This document shows positions 8,601-16,397 of a stretch of DNA of 64,000 nucleotides, one piece after another. The stretch spans positions 3,190,771 to 3,254,770 of the forward strand of contig NZ_KV878783.1 of assembly GCF_001890765.1 (NCBI RefSeq). The letters are read 5' to 3'. The notes below the pieces were generated by a model. It was given only the letters and a program-made list of their open reading frames with translations. It searched no databases and had not been told where the DNA came from. Position numbers and translations under genes: made by a program. Every line of letters begins with the position of its first letter. Within the stretch, counting starts at the first letter, position 1. Source of the stretch: Spirulina major PCC 6313 (GTDB lineage Bacteria; Cyanobacteriota; Cyanobacteriia; Cyanobacteriales; Spirulinaceae).

Positions 8601-10400
8601 GACAGCTTGGAGGGCGGTTTCGGCCTGTTGGCGTTCGACGATTTCATCCACGAGTTGATCGTTGGCAGCGATTAAGGCTCTGGTGCGATCGGCGAACTGT
8701 TGGCGCAGGTCATCGAGGGAGGCTTGACGTTCAAGCTCCATGAGTTTCTGTTCGGTGATGTCGCGGATGACCCAAATCACCTGTTGATGTTCAGGGATGG
8801 GGGCGAACTGAATGGAAAACCACCGCAAGCCGTTGGCTTCGTGGTAGGTGAGGGGGCTGAGGGATGGGCTGAGGGTTCCGGTTTGGATGCTGTGGAGGAC
8901 GGTGGTGATCTCAGGGATGAGGGTGTCGGGAAAGAGGGGGGCGATCGCTTGCCCGATCTGCTCCGGGCTGACTGGTAGGGGGCCATGGGTGGGCAAGATC
9001 CGCAAAACACACCCGTCCAGATCGGTGGTGATCACGGTTTCTTCCATGACATTGAAGAGGGTGCGCAGTTCAAGGCCGTAGTCCCGGATCGTGTTGCGCA
9101 GTTGACGATGGCGGCGACGGCTTTGGCTGAGTTGGTCCGTGAGGATGGCGGCGTTGGTGGGGGATGGGGGTGACTGCCAGGGCAGCGGCGGGATCGGGTG
9201 GGGTGACTGCCAGCAGGGGTGCAGATGGCCGTTGGCGTGACAGCGGGCGATCGCACCGCCCCAACTGAGGTGATGGTTGGGGTGGAGTTGCACTAAGCCC
9301 TGGGGGCCGATGTAGCTCTGGCCATAGGCGGCTTGCCGTACCGCAGCGGTGTCGAAGGATTGCGCGGTTTCGACGGCCTGTTTCCAGAGAAAAACTTGGG
9401 TATAGGCTGCGATCGCCGCATCGCTAATTAGGTGGGGATCATCCCATTGGGCGAGGAGGGCTTGATTTTCGGGAGTGGGGGCAGTGACATCGTAGTGAGT
9501 GACGACGCGATGGCCGGCCGCTGTGGGGCGATCGCCCACGGGCAAGGTCAACGACAGCACCAGCACGTCCTCCGGGGTCAACCCCGCCGCCGAGAGAGCG
9601 TGAAACAGTTGGCTGTGATCCTGAGTCCGGGTGTCAATAATAATCTGGGCGGTGCTGGTGTGGATCTGTTCGAGCAGATCTCCCCAACAGCTATCGGGGC
9701 CGAATTCCTGTTCCCCCACAATGTTGAGGCCGTACTCGTTACTTTGGGCATTCCACAGGGTACGGAGTTGGCGCGATCGCACCGAATCCGACCCCAGCAG
9801 ATAGCACCGTTGCATCGTCCCCTCAGCCTGCACCCCCCCTAGGGCTACTGCCACGGTTTGATTAGGGCAACTGCCGGTGTAAAACACCTGGGGATGGGTC
9901 AGCGGGCTAGGGGTGGCACAGGGTTGCCACAGCAGGCGATCCAGAGTAGCCAAGGCCGTGAGGTGAGCGGCTTCACTGTCAGGGTTGGTTGCTAAATGAC
10001 CTGTGCCAAAGAAGGTAGCGATCGCCGGATTGCGCTGCCCCCAGGCCTGTAAATCTTCAGCCCCCTGGGTAGTATCCAAAGCCACGGGTTGCACATCATA
10101 TTGGAGCGATCGCCCCAAGACCCCGCCGTGACGATTAATCATGTCAATCGCCAAACAGGTAGCTGAGATCAGCGGATCAGCGGTGCTCAAGACCCGATCC
10201 GCCGGAGGGGCTAGAATGCCCACAGTGATCAGGGGTGAGGTGGACGGTGGGATCTCCATGGAGTTGGACAGGATCATATCCTCTGGGTCAACCGGATCAG
10301 GATGGATGGAAGCAGCGTCATGAACGGAAGGGAACGGTAGTGCATTGTGCTCAGAATAGCGTGCCTGTTCTGTCACACTCGGATATTCAAAGCCTGACAT
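5673..10400 (-). CDS. Adenylate cyclase with binding-protein-like and PAS domains
   Basis: A 1575-residue sensor cyclase. Residues about 55-400 resemble the UrtA/AmiC type of periplasmic binding domain (VGILAPPADRV..., AIDMINRHGGVLGR), but there is no signal peptide or membrane helix, so it is predicted cytoplasmic. A PAS-like region lies near 450-560. Three nearly identical PAS domains follow at about 600, 720 and 840, spaced about 120 residues (SWISSDLHYMGVNR-type motifs). Further PAS domains sit at about 955, 1110 and 1240. The class III cyclase domain (about 1390-1575) has metal-binding Asp in LFADIVDFS and GDAYM, and Lys (KIKTIGDAY) and Asp (YDLWGDTVN) at the base-selecting positions, which favour ATP over GTP. 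It should make cAMP in response to a small molecule and possibly a PAS signal. Confidence 0.9.
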   Translation of the reverse strand: MSGFEYPSVTEQARYSEHNALPFPSVHDAASIHPDPVDPEDMILSNSMEIPPSTSPLITVGILAPPADRVLSTADPLISATCLAIDMINRHGGVLGRSLQYDVQPVALDTTQGAEDLQAWGQRNPAIATFFGTGHLATNPDSEAAHLTALATLDRLLWQPCATPSPLTHPQVFYTGSCPNQTVAVALGGVQAEGTMQRCYLLGSDSVRSRQLRTLWNAQSNEYGLNIVGEQEFGPDSCWGDLLEQIHTSTAQIIIDTRTQDHSQLFHALSAAGLTPEDVLVLSLTLPVGDRPTAAGHRVVTHYDVTAPTPENQALLAQWDDPHLISDAAIAAYTQVFLWKQAVETAQSFDTAAVRQAAYGQSYIGPQGLVQLHPNHHLSWGGAIARCHANGHLHPCWQSPHPIPPLPWQSPPSPTNAAILTDQLSQSRRRHRQLRNTIRDYGLELRTLFNVMEETVITTDLDGCVLRILPTHGPLPVSPEQIGQAIAPLFPDTLIPEITTVLHSIQTGTLSPSLSPLTYHEANGLRWFSIQFAPIPEHQQVIWVIRDITEQKLMELERQASLDDLRQQFADRTRALIAANDQLVDEIVERQQAETALQAVLDAVPGIVSWISADLRYLGVNRHLAGMFGLEPREFIGQDIGFLNASDGFIDVVRGFFASDFMEDFQEIEALVDGRRRTYLIVMQKYDHGRAAFSVGIDITERIEAIDDLARSKEQLQAVLEAVPGIVSWIGSDLHYMGVNRHLASTFNLTPADFVGQPIGFLQASDDFNDFVQEFFGSASNDDFREVEAIVDGETHNYLIAAQKYDNGKAAFTVGIDITDRQRALDDLARSKDQLQAVLEAVPGIVSWISSDLHYMGVNRQLASTFNLEPDAFVGQDIGFLQASGDFNEFVREFFASPAQDDFREVEAIVKGESRNYLIASQKYDDGKAAFAVGIDVTERQQALNALQQAEEKYRMIFENAVEGIFQTTADGRYLSANPALARIYGFESPDELVHQLTDVAAQLYVEPSQRQAFIDALVTEGHIVGFEAQIRRQDGAIRWISENARSVYDDQGMILYYEGTVEDITDRKQAEMTLLEINEELESRVQQRTAELQKLNMQLIMEIGQRESIESALRTSEAELRALFAAMTDIITVFDQRGRYVKIVSTNSEPLYSPADVLTGRSIEDVLPPSQAALFLAHIQEALTQNEIINVEYSLTINHEEVWFAATISPLPEQRVMWVARNITERRKVLDALSKAEAKYRSIFENAAEGIFQTTTDGRYISANPALVKMYGYESFQEMAARVWNIDTQVYVDAGLRSQFREVLERDGVITGFKTQVKRKDGTLIWTSENARLVCDHQGEPLYYEGTVADITQQKAAEDALQLEQQRSENLLLRILPKPIAERLKRNEGAIADRYDHVTILFADIVDFSSLSAQISPTEVVDLLNTVFSQFDQLAAWYKLEKIKTIGDAYMVAGGITDTTTDHAVAMADMALDMQLAVTQFRWANGKPFRLRMGIHTGPVVAGVIGINKFIYDLWGDTVNIASRMESQGIADMIQVTEATHGLIQDQFFLENRGEVLIKGRGLMNTYWLRGRRA

Positions 10401-10983
10401 GATGATTAGATTGCAGGACGGGTTGGAGTCTGCAACAACTCCTTATGTTGTGGATACACCCTGATGGCCCCTGTGTCGGGATAATCTCTAGTTTCTGCAC
10501 CCCAGTTCACAGTAGGCTACATCACTATGCCTTAATCTACGCAACGGAAGAGACAGTTTAGCCTGACGTTTGCTCCCATTCATGATAGCTTGCTTGAATT
10601 TTCTCTCCCTGTGAGGAAATCGGTGAGCCGCTGATAACGTTTTTCCTCACGGCTTTATCCTCACTTCTTCCATCTTATAGTGTTGCCAGAGGACTCCCGT
10701 TATACCGACGACAGGAGGTTAACGGTGAGATGAATGGCAACACTTAAAGATGGAAATCCTCGGTGAGTTTGAAACCCTCAGCCTTGGGAAATAAGAGGGT
10801 TAAGCCCCCTTGCCTGTCCCGATCTGATTTAGGGTTGCTGTCGTGGCACGTCTGCAGTTGTGCCATAGCTGCGATCGCTGAAATATCTTGACGTGGTGCG
10901 TTATGCTTCGCTAACAGCACTCTTAATACCTGATTTTAGATTTTAGCGGTGTCAATCTAATAATGGACAGTCTGTTGAAACAG
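10401..10983. other. Intergenic region left of the IS630 element
   Basis: No convincing gene is present. The region should hold the cyclase promoter at its left end and it contains the long imperfect hairpin listed separately. Near 10893-10922 there is an imperfect GTGCGTTA...TAACAGCAC inverted repeat of the kind often dispersed in cyanobacterial spacers. I looked for the missing 5' half of csc1 immediately before the IS630 end and could not recognise it. Confidence 0.5.
10670..10753. repeat. Long imperfect inverted repeat (84 nt)
   Basis: The outer arms 10670-10687 and 10736-10753 pair at 16 of 18 positions (CCATCTTATAGTGTTGCC against GGCAACACTTAAAGATGG). Inside, CCGTTATACC and GGTTAACGG can extend the stem with a bulge. 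It has no open frame. It could be a MITE core, a small structured RNA or a terminator; there is no clear U-run on either strand. Confidence 0.5.
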
Positions 10984-12003
10984 TATATAGCGTTTTCGTG
11001 ACTCATGAGGCACAGTGGCAACAATGTTTGTACTAGTTGCGAAGATTATCAACCGTTACTGGTCTGATCGCATCCACAAGCCCATCAATTAACTCTTTGT
11101 ATGTCCTTTCTGCTTTTTTTCTGAGTATGCTTTTTACTTTTTACCACATATTTTCAATGGGTGAATAACGTGGCAAAAAGATTAACTCTGTTCCCTTTTT
11201 TTAATACAATCTCTCACTATTTCTCCTTGATGAATTCGAGCATTATCCATTAAGATTTTCATTCCTTTCTTTAGGTTTAGCAAAACTTTTGTGACGATAA
11301 ATGCTTCAAATGTTATTCTATCTACACTTCCTAAGAGTGGATGACAAACCCAGACGTTCTCTAGCCCTATGGCACCAAGTATTGAAACTCTTTTTTCTCT
11401 TCTTAGTGGCTTACTTCCTTGACACCTTTTTCCCTTCTTTGCACGATCATATAAACGTAACAAAGCAAGGTCTACTCCCGATTCATCTATGAATATCAGT
11501 TCTTTTCCTGGAACTTCTTTCATTTTTTCTCGAAACTCTCTTCGCTCATTCTGAATTTCCTCTCGTTCTTTTTCTACTGCATGTAGTGTTTTTTGCTGTG
11601 TACTTTAACTCTTGAGTGATTTTCCACAAGGTTGTACAGCCCACTTTGACTCCCGTAACATTTTCTAGTAACTCACACAACTCTCGTAAAGTAGCATCAT
11701 TGTTCGATTCAATAATTTCTACTAAGATAACAAGATGTTCATCAGATAATTTGCGAGGTGGACTTCCTCTTTGACGCTTTGGGGTAATATCACCAGTCTC
11801 TTGATATTGTTTTAGCAGCTTTTGTATAAAGCTTTTGGCTACATTGAAGCGTCGAGCCAGTTGACGAATAGAAGGTTTTTCCGAATAATAAGTTTCTATT
11901 ATCTTTTGTCTGAACTCAATCGAGTATGGAATCATTAATTACACTCCGTACTATTATTTCTTTTTTCCATTATGTACCTTATGAGTTGCGAAAATGCTAT
12001 ATA
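10984..12003 (-). mobile_element. IS630-family insertion sequence, inactive
   Basis: Terminal inverted repeats at 10984-11013 and 11974-12003 match at 25 of 30 positions and carry TATATA at the outer ends, in line with the TA target of IS630/Tc1 elements. The element is about 1.02 kb and holds one transposase gene on the minus strand, which is broken. On its right side it abuts the interior of a csc1-like gene. Its base composition is clearly more AT-rich than the flanking genes, a sign of acquired DNA. Confidence 0.82.
11033..11935 (-). pseudogene. IS630 transposase, frameshifted and nonsense-mutated
   Basis: The N-terminal part (MIPYSIEFRQKIIETYY..., a helix-turn-helix region with RQLARRFNVAKSFIQKLL) runs to 11546. 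The DDE catalytic part restarts in another frame (FREKMKEVPGKELIFIDESG, then ILMDNARIHQG). The change of frame lies at an A6 run near 11590 and could be a natural slippage site, as in other two-frame IS630 elements. A second frameshift in an A7 run near 11190 and a TAA after the SPIENMW motif are true lesions. Beyond them the frame continues as KVKSILRKKAERTYKEL to a TAG at 11033. The full product would be about 300 residues, normal for the family. Confidence 0.82.
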
Positions 12004-12369
12004 TTCCGTACTTTTGTGATTACGGAGAACGATCGCACCCTGCCCCACTGGATTCGCCTTGGGAAATGGTCGTCTAAAATTCGGGTTGATTCGACGCTGA
12101 TTCCAGCGGCCGCAATCCAAGCAAAATCGGGGAGCTACCGCTGTGAACAGCCACTCAACCCGCTCGATTTAGGCGCGGGGCAAACCTTGCAACTTTATAA
12201 CCGAGTGGTGATGCCGCCGACGAGTTTGGTGAGTCAGTCCCAACTGACGGGGGACTATTGGCAGATTAATTGTGGGGCATTGCGTGACGCTGACCCCTAT
12301 TTACCCCAAACCCTTAATCTGCCCCAAGGCTGTTCCTATGGTGCGGAGGTGTTGCACCATGTCTCTTGA
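12004..12369 (+). pseudogene. csc1: Truncated csc1 (type I-D CRISPR Cas5-like), C-terminal part
   Basis: About 120 codons remain, beginning immediately after the IS630 end. The sequence TLPHWIRLGKWSSKIRV, followed by CEQPLNPLDL and VVMPPTSLVSQSQLTGDYWQI, matches the C-terminal half of Csc1, the Cas5-type backbone protein of the type I-D Cascade. The N-terminal half is missing and there is no start codon or ribosome binding site of its own. Its stop overlaps the start of cas6 by 11 bases, the normal compact layout of a cas operon. Identification is from remembered Csc1 motifs and is supported by the adjoining cas6. Confidence 0.75.
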
Positions 12370-13144
12370 AGCGATCGCCTATTCAGTGGTGGTGGAGTTA
12401 GCGGTGGCTAAAACACGATCTAAGCTGCCGCTCCTGAGTCATGCTCTCCATGCTCAAGTCTTGGCATGGATTGCGCTAGCCGATGCGAATTTAGCCAAAC
12501 AACTACACATGGCTCAAGTGTCGCCTCTCTCCATCTCCCCACTCCGAGGAAAATCTCCCAAACGAGATATCAAGGCGGGCGATCGCGTCTATTTTCGGGT
12601 CGGCATCTTGGCCAGTCCTTACGCTCAAGCCCTGTTAAGCGGGATCGAGCAGTGGGGCGATCGCGCCTTAACCCTCAACAATCATCCATTCCAGATCGTT
12701 AGCGTCCTAACCCTGCCCGGTAGTCATATCCTCGCCGGAGCAACCCCCTACGCCCTACTACACCAAACCCAAGCCGTCACTACCCTAACCCTTGCATTCC
12801 AGTCCCCCACCAGCTTCAAGCAAGGGAACAACAACATCCAGCCCTTGCCCCTACCCGAACTTGTTTTTGGAGGATTACAACGGCGTTGGAATGCCTTCGC
12901 CCCCGAAGCACTCCGCTTCGAGCGGATCGAATGGCATGGTTGGGTGAGTGCCTACACCCTCAAAACCCATCGATTGACCATCAAAAACTCCACCCAAATT
13001 GGCGCTCAAGGTCAGATTAGTTATGAGTTTCGCGATCCAGTCCAAGCCAAACGCGCCGCAATACTCGCTCAGTTTGCCTTCTTTGCAGGTGTGGGACGGA
13101 AAACCGCGCTGGGTATGGGGCAATGCCAATCGCTATCTACCTGA
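12359..13144 (+). CDS. cas6: CRISPR-associated endoribonuclease Cas6
   Basis: A 261-residue RAMP-fold protein starting MSLEAIAYSVVVEL. It has two ferredoxin-like halves and the C-terminal glycine-rich loop GVGRKTALGMGQC that is the signature of Cas6, the enzyme that cuts repeat RNA into crRNAs. The phrase YEFRDPVQAKRAAILAQFAFFAGVG agrees with type I-D and related Cas6 proteins. The frame is intact. Its upstream partner csc1 is truncated by IS630, and no cas3, cas10d, csc2, cas1, cas2, cas4 or repeat array is visible in the window. It is therefore an orphan, possibly unexpressed, or could serve an array elsewhere. Confidence 0.85.
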   Translation: MSLEAIAYSVVVELAVAKTRSKLPLLSHALHAQVLAWIALADANLAKQLHMAQVSPLSISPLRGKSPKRDIKAGDRVYFRVGILASPYAQALLSGIEQWGDRALTLNNHPFQIVSVLTLPGSHILAGATPYALLHQTQAVTTLTLAFQSPTSFKQGNNNIQPLPLPELVFGGLQRRWNAFAPEALRFERIEWHGWVSAYTLKTHRLTIKNSTQIGAQGQISYEFRDPVQAKRAAILAQFAFFAGVGRKTALGMGQCQSLST

Positions 13145-13426
13145 GCTTGTCGTTGGCGAAGCCTCCCGTTAGGGATCGGGTAAGCGGCTGGGTTCCGACG
13201 ACTCTCAACCCGCTAGAACTTGGGGTTCACGTTCCGGATATCGTGAGATTTAGGAATCACCATGGCTTTAGCTCGGTGAGGATATCATTCCTATCAGCAG
13301 AATCAATCCAAAAAACTCGCTGCGATCGCCCAAGGTCGATCAGCCTGTCCTCTACACTAGAAACCATTACAGAAAAACTTAAAATCACCGCATTCGTTTA
13401 GACCTCCACCCCCCTCCCCACTTGTT

Positions 13427-15148
13427 ATGGCTGACGTAAAACCCCGTGATGTCCAAGTCCTCCCCATTGCTGCCCAAACCCGTGTGCTGCGATCGCGCAC
13501 CTGGGATCGCCTCAAATTTGAAATTGAATATGCCCTGCGCAAAGGCACAACGGCCAATAGTTACCTGATCGAAGGCGATCGCACCGTCCTCCTTGACCCC
13601 CCCGGCGAATCCTTCACCGACATTTTTCTTGCCGCCCTCCAAGACCGCCTTGACCTGAAAACCTTAGCTGCGATCGTCCTCGGCCACATCAACCCCAATC
13701 GCGGCAAAACCCTCGAAAAGATCCTCACGATCAACCCCGCCATCACCGTCATTTGCTCCAATCCCGCCGCCATTTCCCTCCAGAAAATCCTGCCAGAAAT
13801 CGCGATCAACTGCTTCATTATCAAAAACGACGAAACCTTCGACCTCGGCCAAGGGCATCACCTCCAATTCATCCCCACCCCCAGCCCCCGCTGGTCTGAC
13901 CACCTCTGCACCTACGATCCCGCCACCGAAATTCTCTACACCGATAAACTCTTCGGGGCCCATGTCTGCGGTGATCAAATCCTTGATGAAGGCTGGCAAG
14001 TCTACAGCGACGATCGGCGCTATTATTTCGACTGTTTGATGGCTCCCCACGCCACCCAAGTAGAAGCCGCCCTCGAAAAATTAACCGACTACCCCGCGCC
14101 CCTCTATGCCCCTGGCCATGGTCCCCTGATTCGCTACGGCCTCAGCGAGTTAAAGCAGTCCTATCACACCTGGCTCGCTGACCAGAAAGCCAAGGCCAAT
14201 CGCGTCGCGCTGATCTATGCGTCGGCCTATGGCAATACGGCGATCGTGGCCCAGGCGATCGCGCGCGGCATCACCAAAGCCGGGGTTGCAGTCGAAGCGA
14301 TTAACTGCGAATTCACCACCCCCGAAGCGATTAAAACCGCCGTTGAAACCTCCGCCGGGTTCATTATGGGGTCGCCCACCCTCGGCGGCCATGCCCCCAC
14401 CCAAGTCCAAACCGCCCTCGGTATCGTCCTCGCCACGGCGGATCAAAGCAAGTTAGCCGCCGTTTTCGGTTCCTATGGCTGGAGCGGGGAAGCGATCGAT
14501 ATGCTCGAACAAAAATTCCGTGATGCCGGCTATCGCTTTGGGTTTGACCCGATTCGCGTTAAATTCACCCCCACGGACAAAATTATTAAATATTGCGAAG
14601 AAGCCGGCACAGATTTCGCCCAAGCCCTGAAACGTCAACAAAAACAACGCCAACCCAAAGGCTCTGTTACCGATTCCCAAGCGGCGCGACTAGAGCAGGC
14701 CGTGGGCCGGATTATCGGCTCGCTCTGTGTGGTGACGGTGCAGCGGGAGGAGTTACAAAGTGCGATGCTGGCCTCTTGGGTGTCTCAAGCATCCTTTGCG
14801 CCCCCTGGCTTGACGATCGCTGTGGCCAAAGACCGCGCCATTGAAGACTTCACCTATGGGGGCGATCGCTTCGTTCTCAACATCCTGGCCGAAGGCAAAC
14901 AACTGCGCAAACACTTCATGAAAAACTACGCCCCCGGCGAAGACCGCTTCGAGGGAATCAGCACCGAACCCGCCGACAATGGCTGCCCGATCCTCACCGA
15001 TGCGTTGGCCTATTTAGAATGCCGCGTTGAAAATCGCATGGAGTGCAGCGATCACTGGTTGATCTATGCTGTAGCAGAAACCGGCAAAGTGTTGAACGAA
15101 AACGGCACCACCGCCGTCCATCATCGCAAAACCGGCAGCTACTACTAA
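13427..15148 (+). CDS. flv1: Flavodiiron protein, Flv1/Flv2-type subunit
   Basis: A 573-residue three-domain protein. A metallo-beta-lactamase-like domain occupies 1-250, a flavodoxin-like FMN domain about 255-400 (LIYASAYGNTAIVAQAI), and a flavin-reductase domain about 425-573, the appended module of cyanobacterial Flv proteins. The canonical di-iron motif HxExDH is replaced by GHINPNRGKTL, so most iron ligands are absent, as in Flv1 and Flv2, which work as partners of Flv3 or Flv4. The role is electron transfer to oxygen downstream of photosystem I or II. Flv1 is preferred over Flv2 from the N-terminal sequence, but no Flv3 or Flv4 partner is in the window, so the symbol is tentative. Confidence 0.85.
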   Translation: MADVKPRDVQVLPIAAQTRVLRSRTWDRLKFEIEYALRKGTTANSYLIEGDRTVLLDPPGESFTDIFLAALQDRLDLKTLAAIVLGHINPNRGKTLEKILTINPAITVICSNPAAISLQKILPEIAINCFIIKNDETFDLGQGHHLQFIPTPSPRWSDHLCTYDPATEILYTDKLFGAHVCGDQILDEGWQVYSDDRRYYFDCLMAPHATQVEAALEKLTDYPAPLYAPGHGPLIRYGLSELKQSYHTWLADQKAKANRVALIYASAYGNTAIVAQAIARGITKAGVAVEAINCEFTTPEAIKTAVETSAGFIMGSPTLGGHAPTQVQTALGIVLATADQSKLAAVFGSYGWSGEAIDMLEQKFRDAGYRFGFDPIRVKFTPTDKIIKYCEEAGTDFAQALKRQQKQRQPKGSVTDSQAARLEQAVGRIIGSLCVVTVQREELQSAMLASWVSQASFAPPGLTIAVAKDRAIEDFTYGGDRFVLNILAEGKQLRKHFMKNYAPGEDRFEGISTEPADNGCPILTDALAYLECRVENRMECSDHWLIYAVAETGKVLNENGTTAVHHRKTGSYY

Positions 15149-15157
15149 ACCGCCTTC

Positions 15158-16255
15158 ATGAGTGAACCCAATCCCCCCCTCGCGGTCAGTTGTTCCCGCC
15201 ATGCCTTAAATTGGCTGGCGGAACAACGGATCAGCCTCACCTTCACCACCTACCAAACCAACCGGATTTTTTTCCTGGGCATGAAACCCGATCAGACCCC
15301 CTCGATTTTCGAGCGAATGTTTGATCGACCAATGGGACTTTATGCCACCCCAGAGCGGATTTATCTCGGCTGTCGGTTTCAGGTGTGGCAACTGGACAAT
15401 TGTCTCCAAGCCGGCGAAACCCATAACGGCTACGACAAAGTGTATGTGCCGCGTGTGGCCCATACCACGGGGGATGTGGATATTCACGATCTTGGCTTGA
15501 CCCGCACCCAGCGCGTCTTATTTGTGAATACCCTCTACAGTTGTCTGGCGACGATCAGCAACCATTACAGTTTCATCCCCCTCTGGCAGCCGCCGTTTAT
15601 CACCAAGTTGGCCCCAGAGGATCGCTGTCACTTGAATGGCTTGGCCTTTGAAAAGGGTCAACCGGCCTATGCAACGGCGGTGAGTCGGTCGGATGTGGCG
15701 GCGGGGTGGCGACAGAAACGCCATCAAGACGGCTGTGTGATTGATATTCGGCGCAATGAGGTGATGTTGGATACGCTTTCGATGCCCCATTCGCCGCGTC
15801 TGTACCAGGATCGCCTCTGGGTACTCAATTCGGGGACGGGGGAGTTTGGTTATATTGACCCAATTTGGCAGCGGTTTGAGGCGATCGCATTTTGTCCGGG
15901 ATATTTACGCGGTTTGGCCTTTCACAAGGACTGGGCGATCGTGGGAACATCGAAGCCACGGGGCGATCGCACCTTTTCGGGCCTTGCCCTCGATGATGCT
16001 CTCACTGCTAAAAATGCTGAAGCTGTCTGTGGCCTGATGATCATTAACCTCAAAACGGGCAATATAGATCATTGGTTACAGCTTGAAGGCGTGATCACGG
16101 AGCTTTATGATGTCCAAGTTCTCCCCGGTGTTGTCCGTCCTATGGCTCTCGGTTTCAAAACCGACGAAATTTGCACCCTAATCACCATGGGAGCACCCCC
16201 GGCGGAAAAGAAGCGATCGCAACTTTTCACAGAAGGCGATCGTCCCTCACTCTAA
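15158..16255 (+). CDS. TIGR03032-family protein of unknown function
   Basis: A 365-residue protein starting 10 bases after the flavodiiron stop, so possibly co-transcribed. The sequence (WLAEQRISLTFTTYQTNRIF, RPMGLYATPERIYLGCRFQVWQL, LWVLNSGTGEFGYID) resembles the TIGR03032 family, predicted beta-propeller-like proteins found in cyanobacteria, often next to tetratricopeptide proteins. There is no signal peptide or membrane segment. Its biochemical function is not known to me. Confidence 0.75.
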   Translation: MSEPNPPLAVSCSRHALNWLAEQRISLTFTTYQTNRIFFLGMKPDQTPSIFERMFDRPMGLYATPERIYLGCRFQVWQLDNCLQAGETHNGYDKVYVPRVAHTTGDVDIHDLGLTRTQRVLFVNTLYSCLATISNHYSFIPLWQPPFITKLAPEDRCHLNGLAFEKGQPAYATAVSRSDVAAGWRQKRHQDGCVIDIRRNEVMLDTLSMPHSPRLYQDRLWVLNSGTGEFGYIDPIWQRFEAIAFCPGYLRGLAFHKDWAIVGTSKPRGDRTFSGLALDDALTAKNAEAVCGLMIINLKTGNIDHWLQLEGVITELYDVQVLPGVVRPMALGFKTDEICTLITMGAPPAEKKRSQLFTEGDRPSL

Positions 16256-16397
16256 ACGCCCAAAGGTTATACTTTGCTCATCAATGATGGTCTACGCTGT
16301 TATTCTCTAACAAGATAAATTTTAAAGACCCCACCGCTCAACCCCTCCCTCACCTCAACCCCCGTCCATTGCCAACCCTCTACCTCCTTCAAAAGCC

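Noticed and set aside
10401-13426. CRISPR repeat array beside cas6
   Set aside because: I looked for regularly spaced 28-40 base direct repeats on both sides of cas6 and IS630 and saw none.
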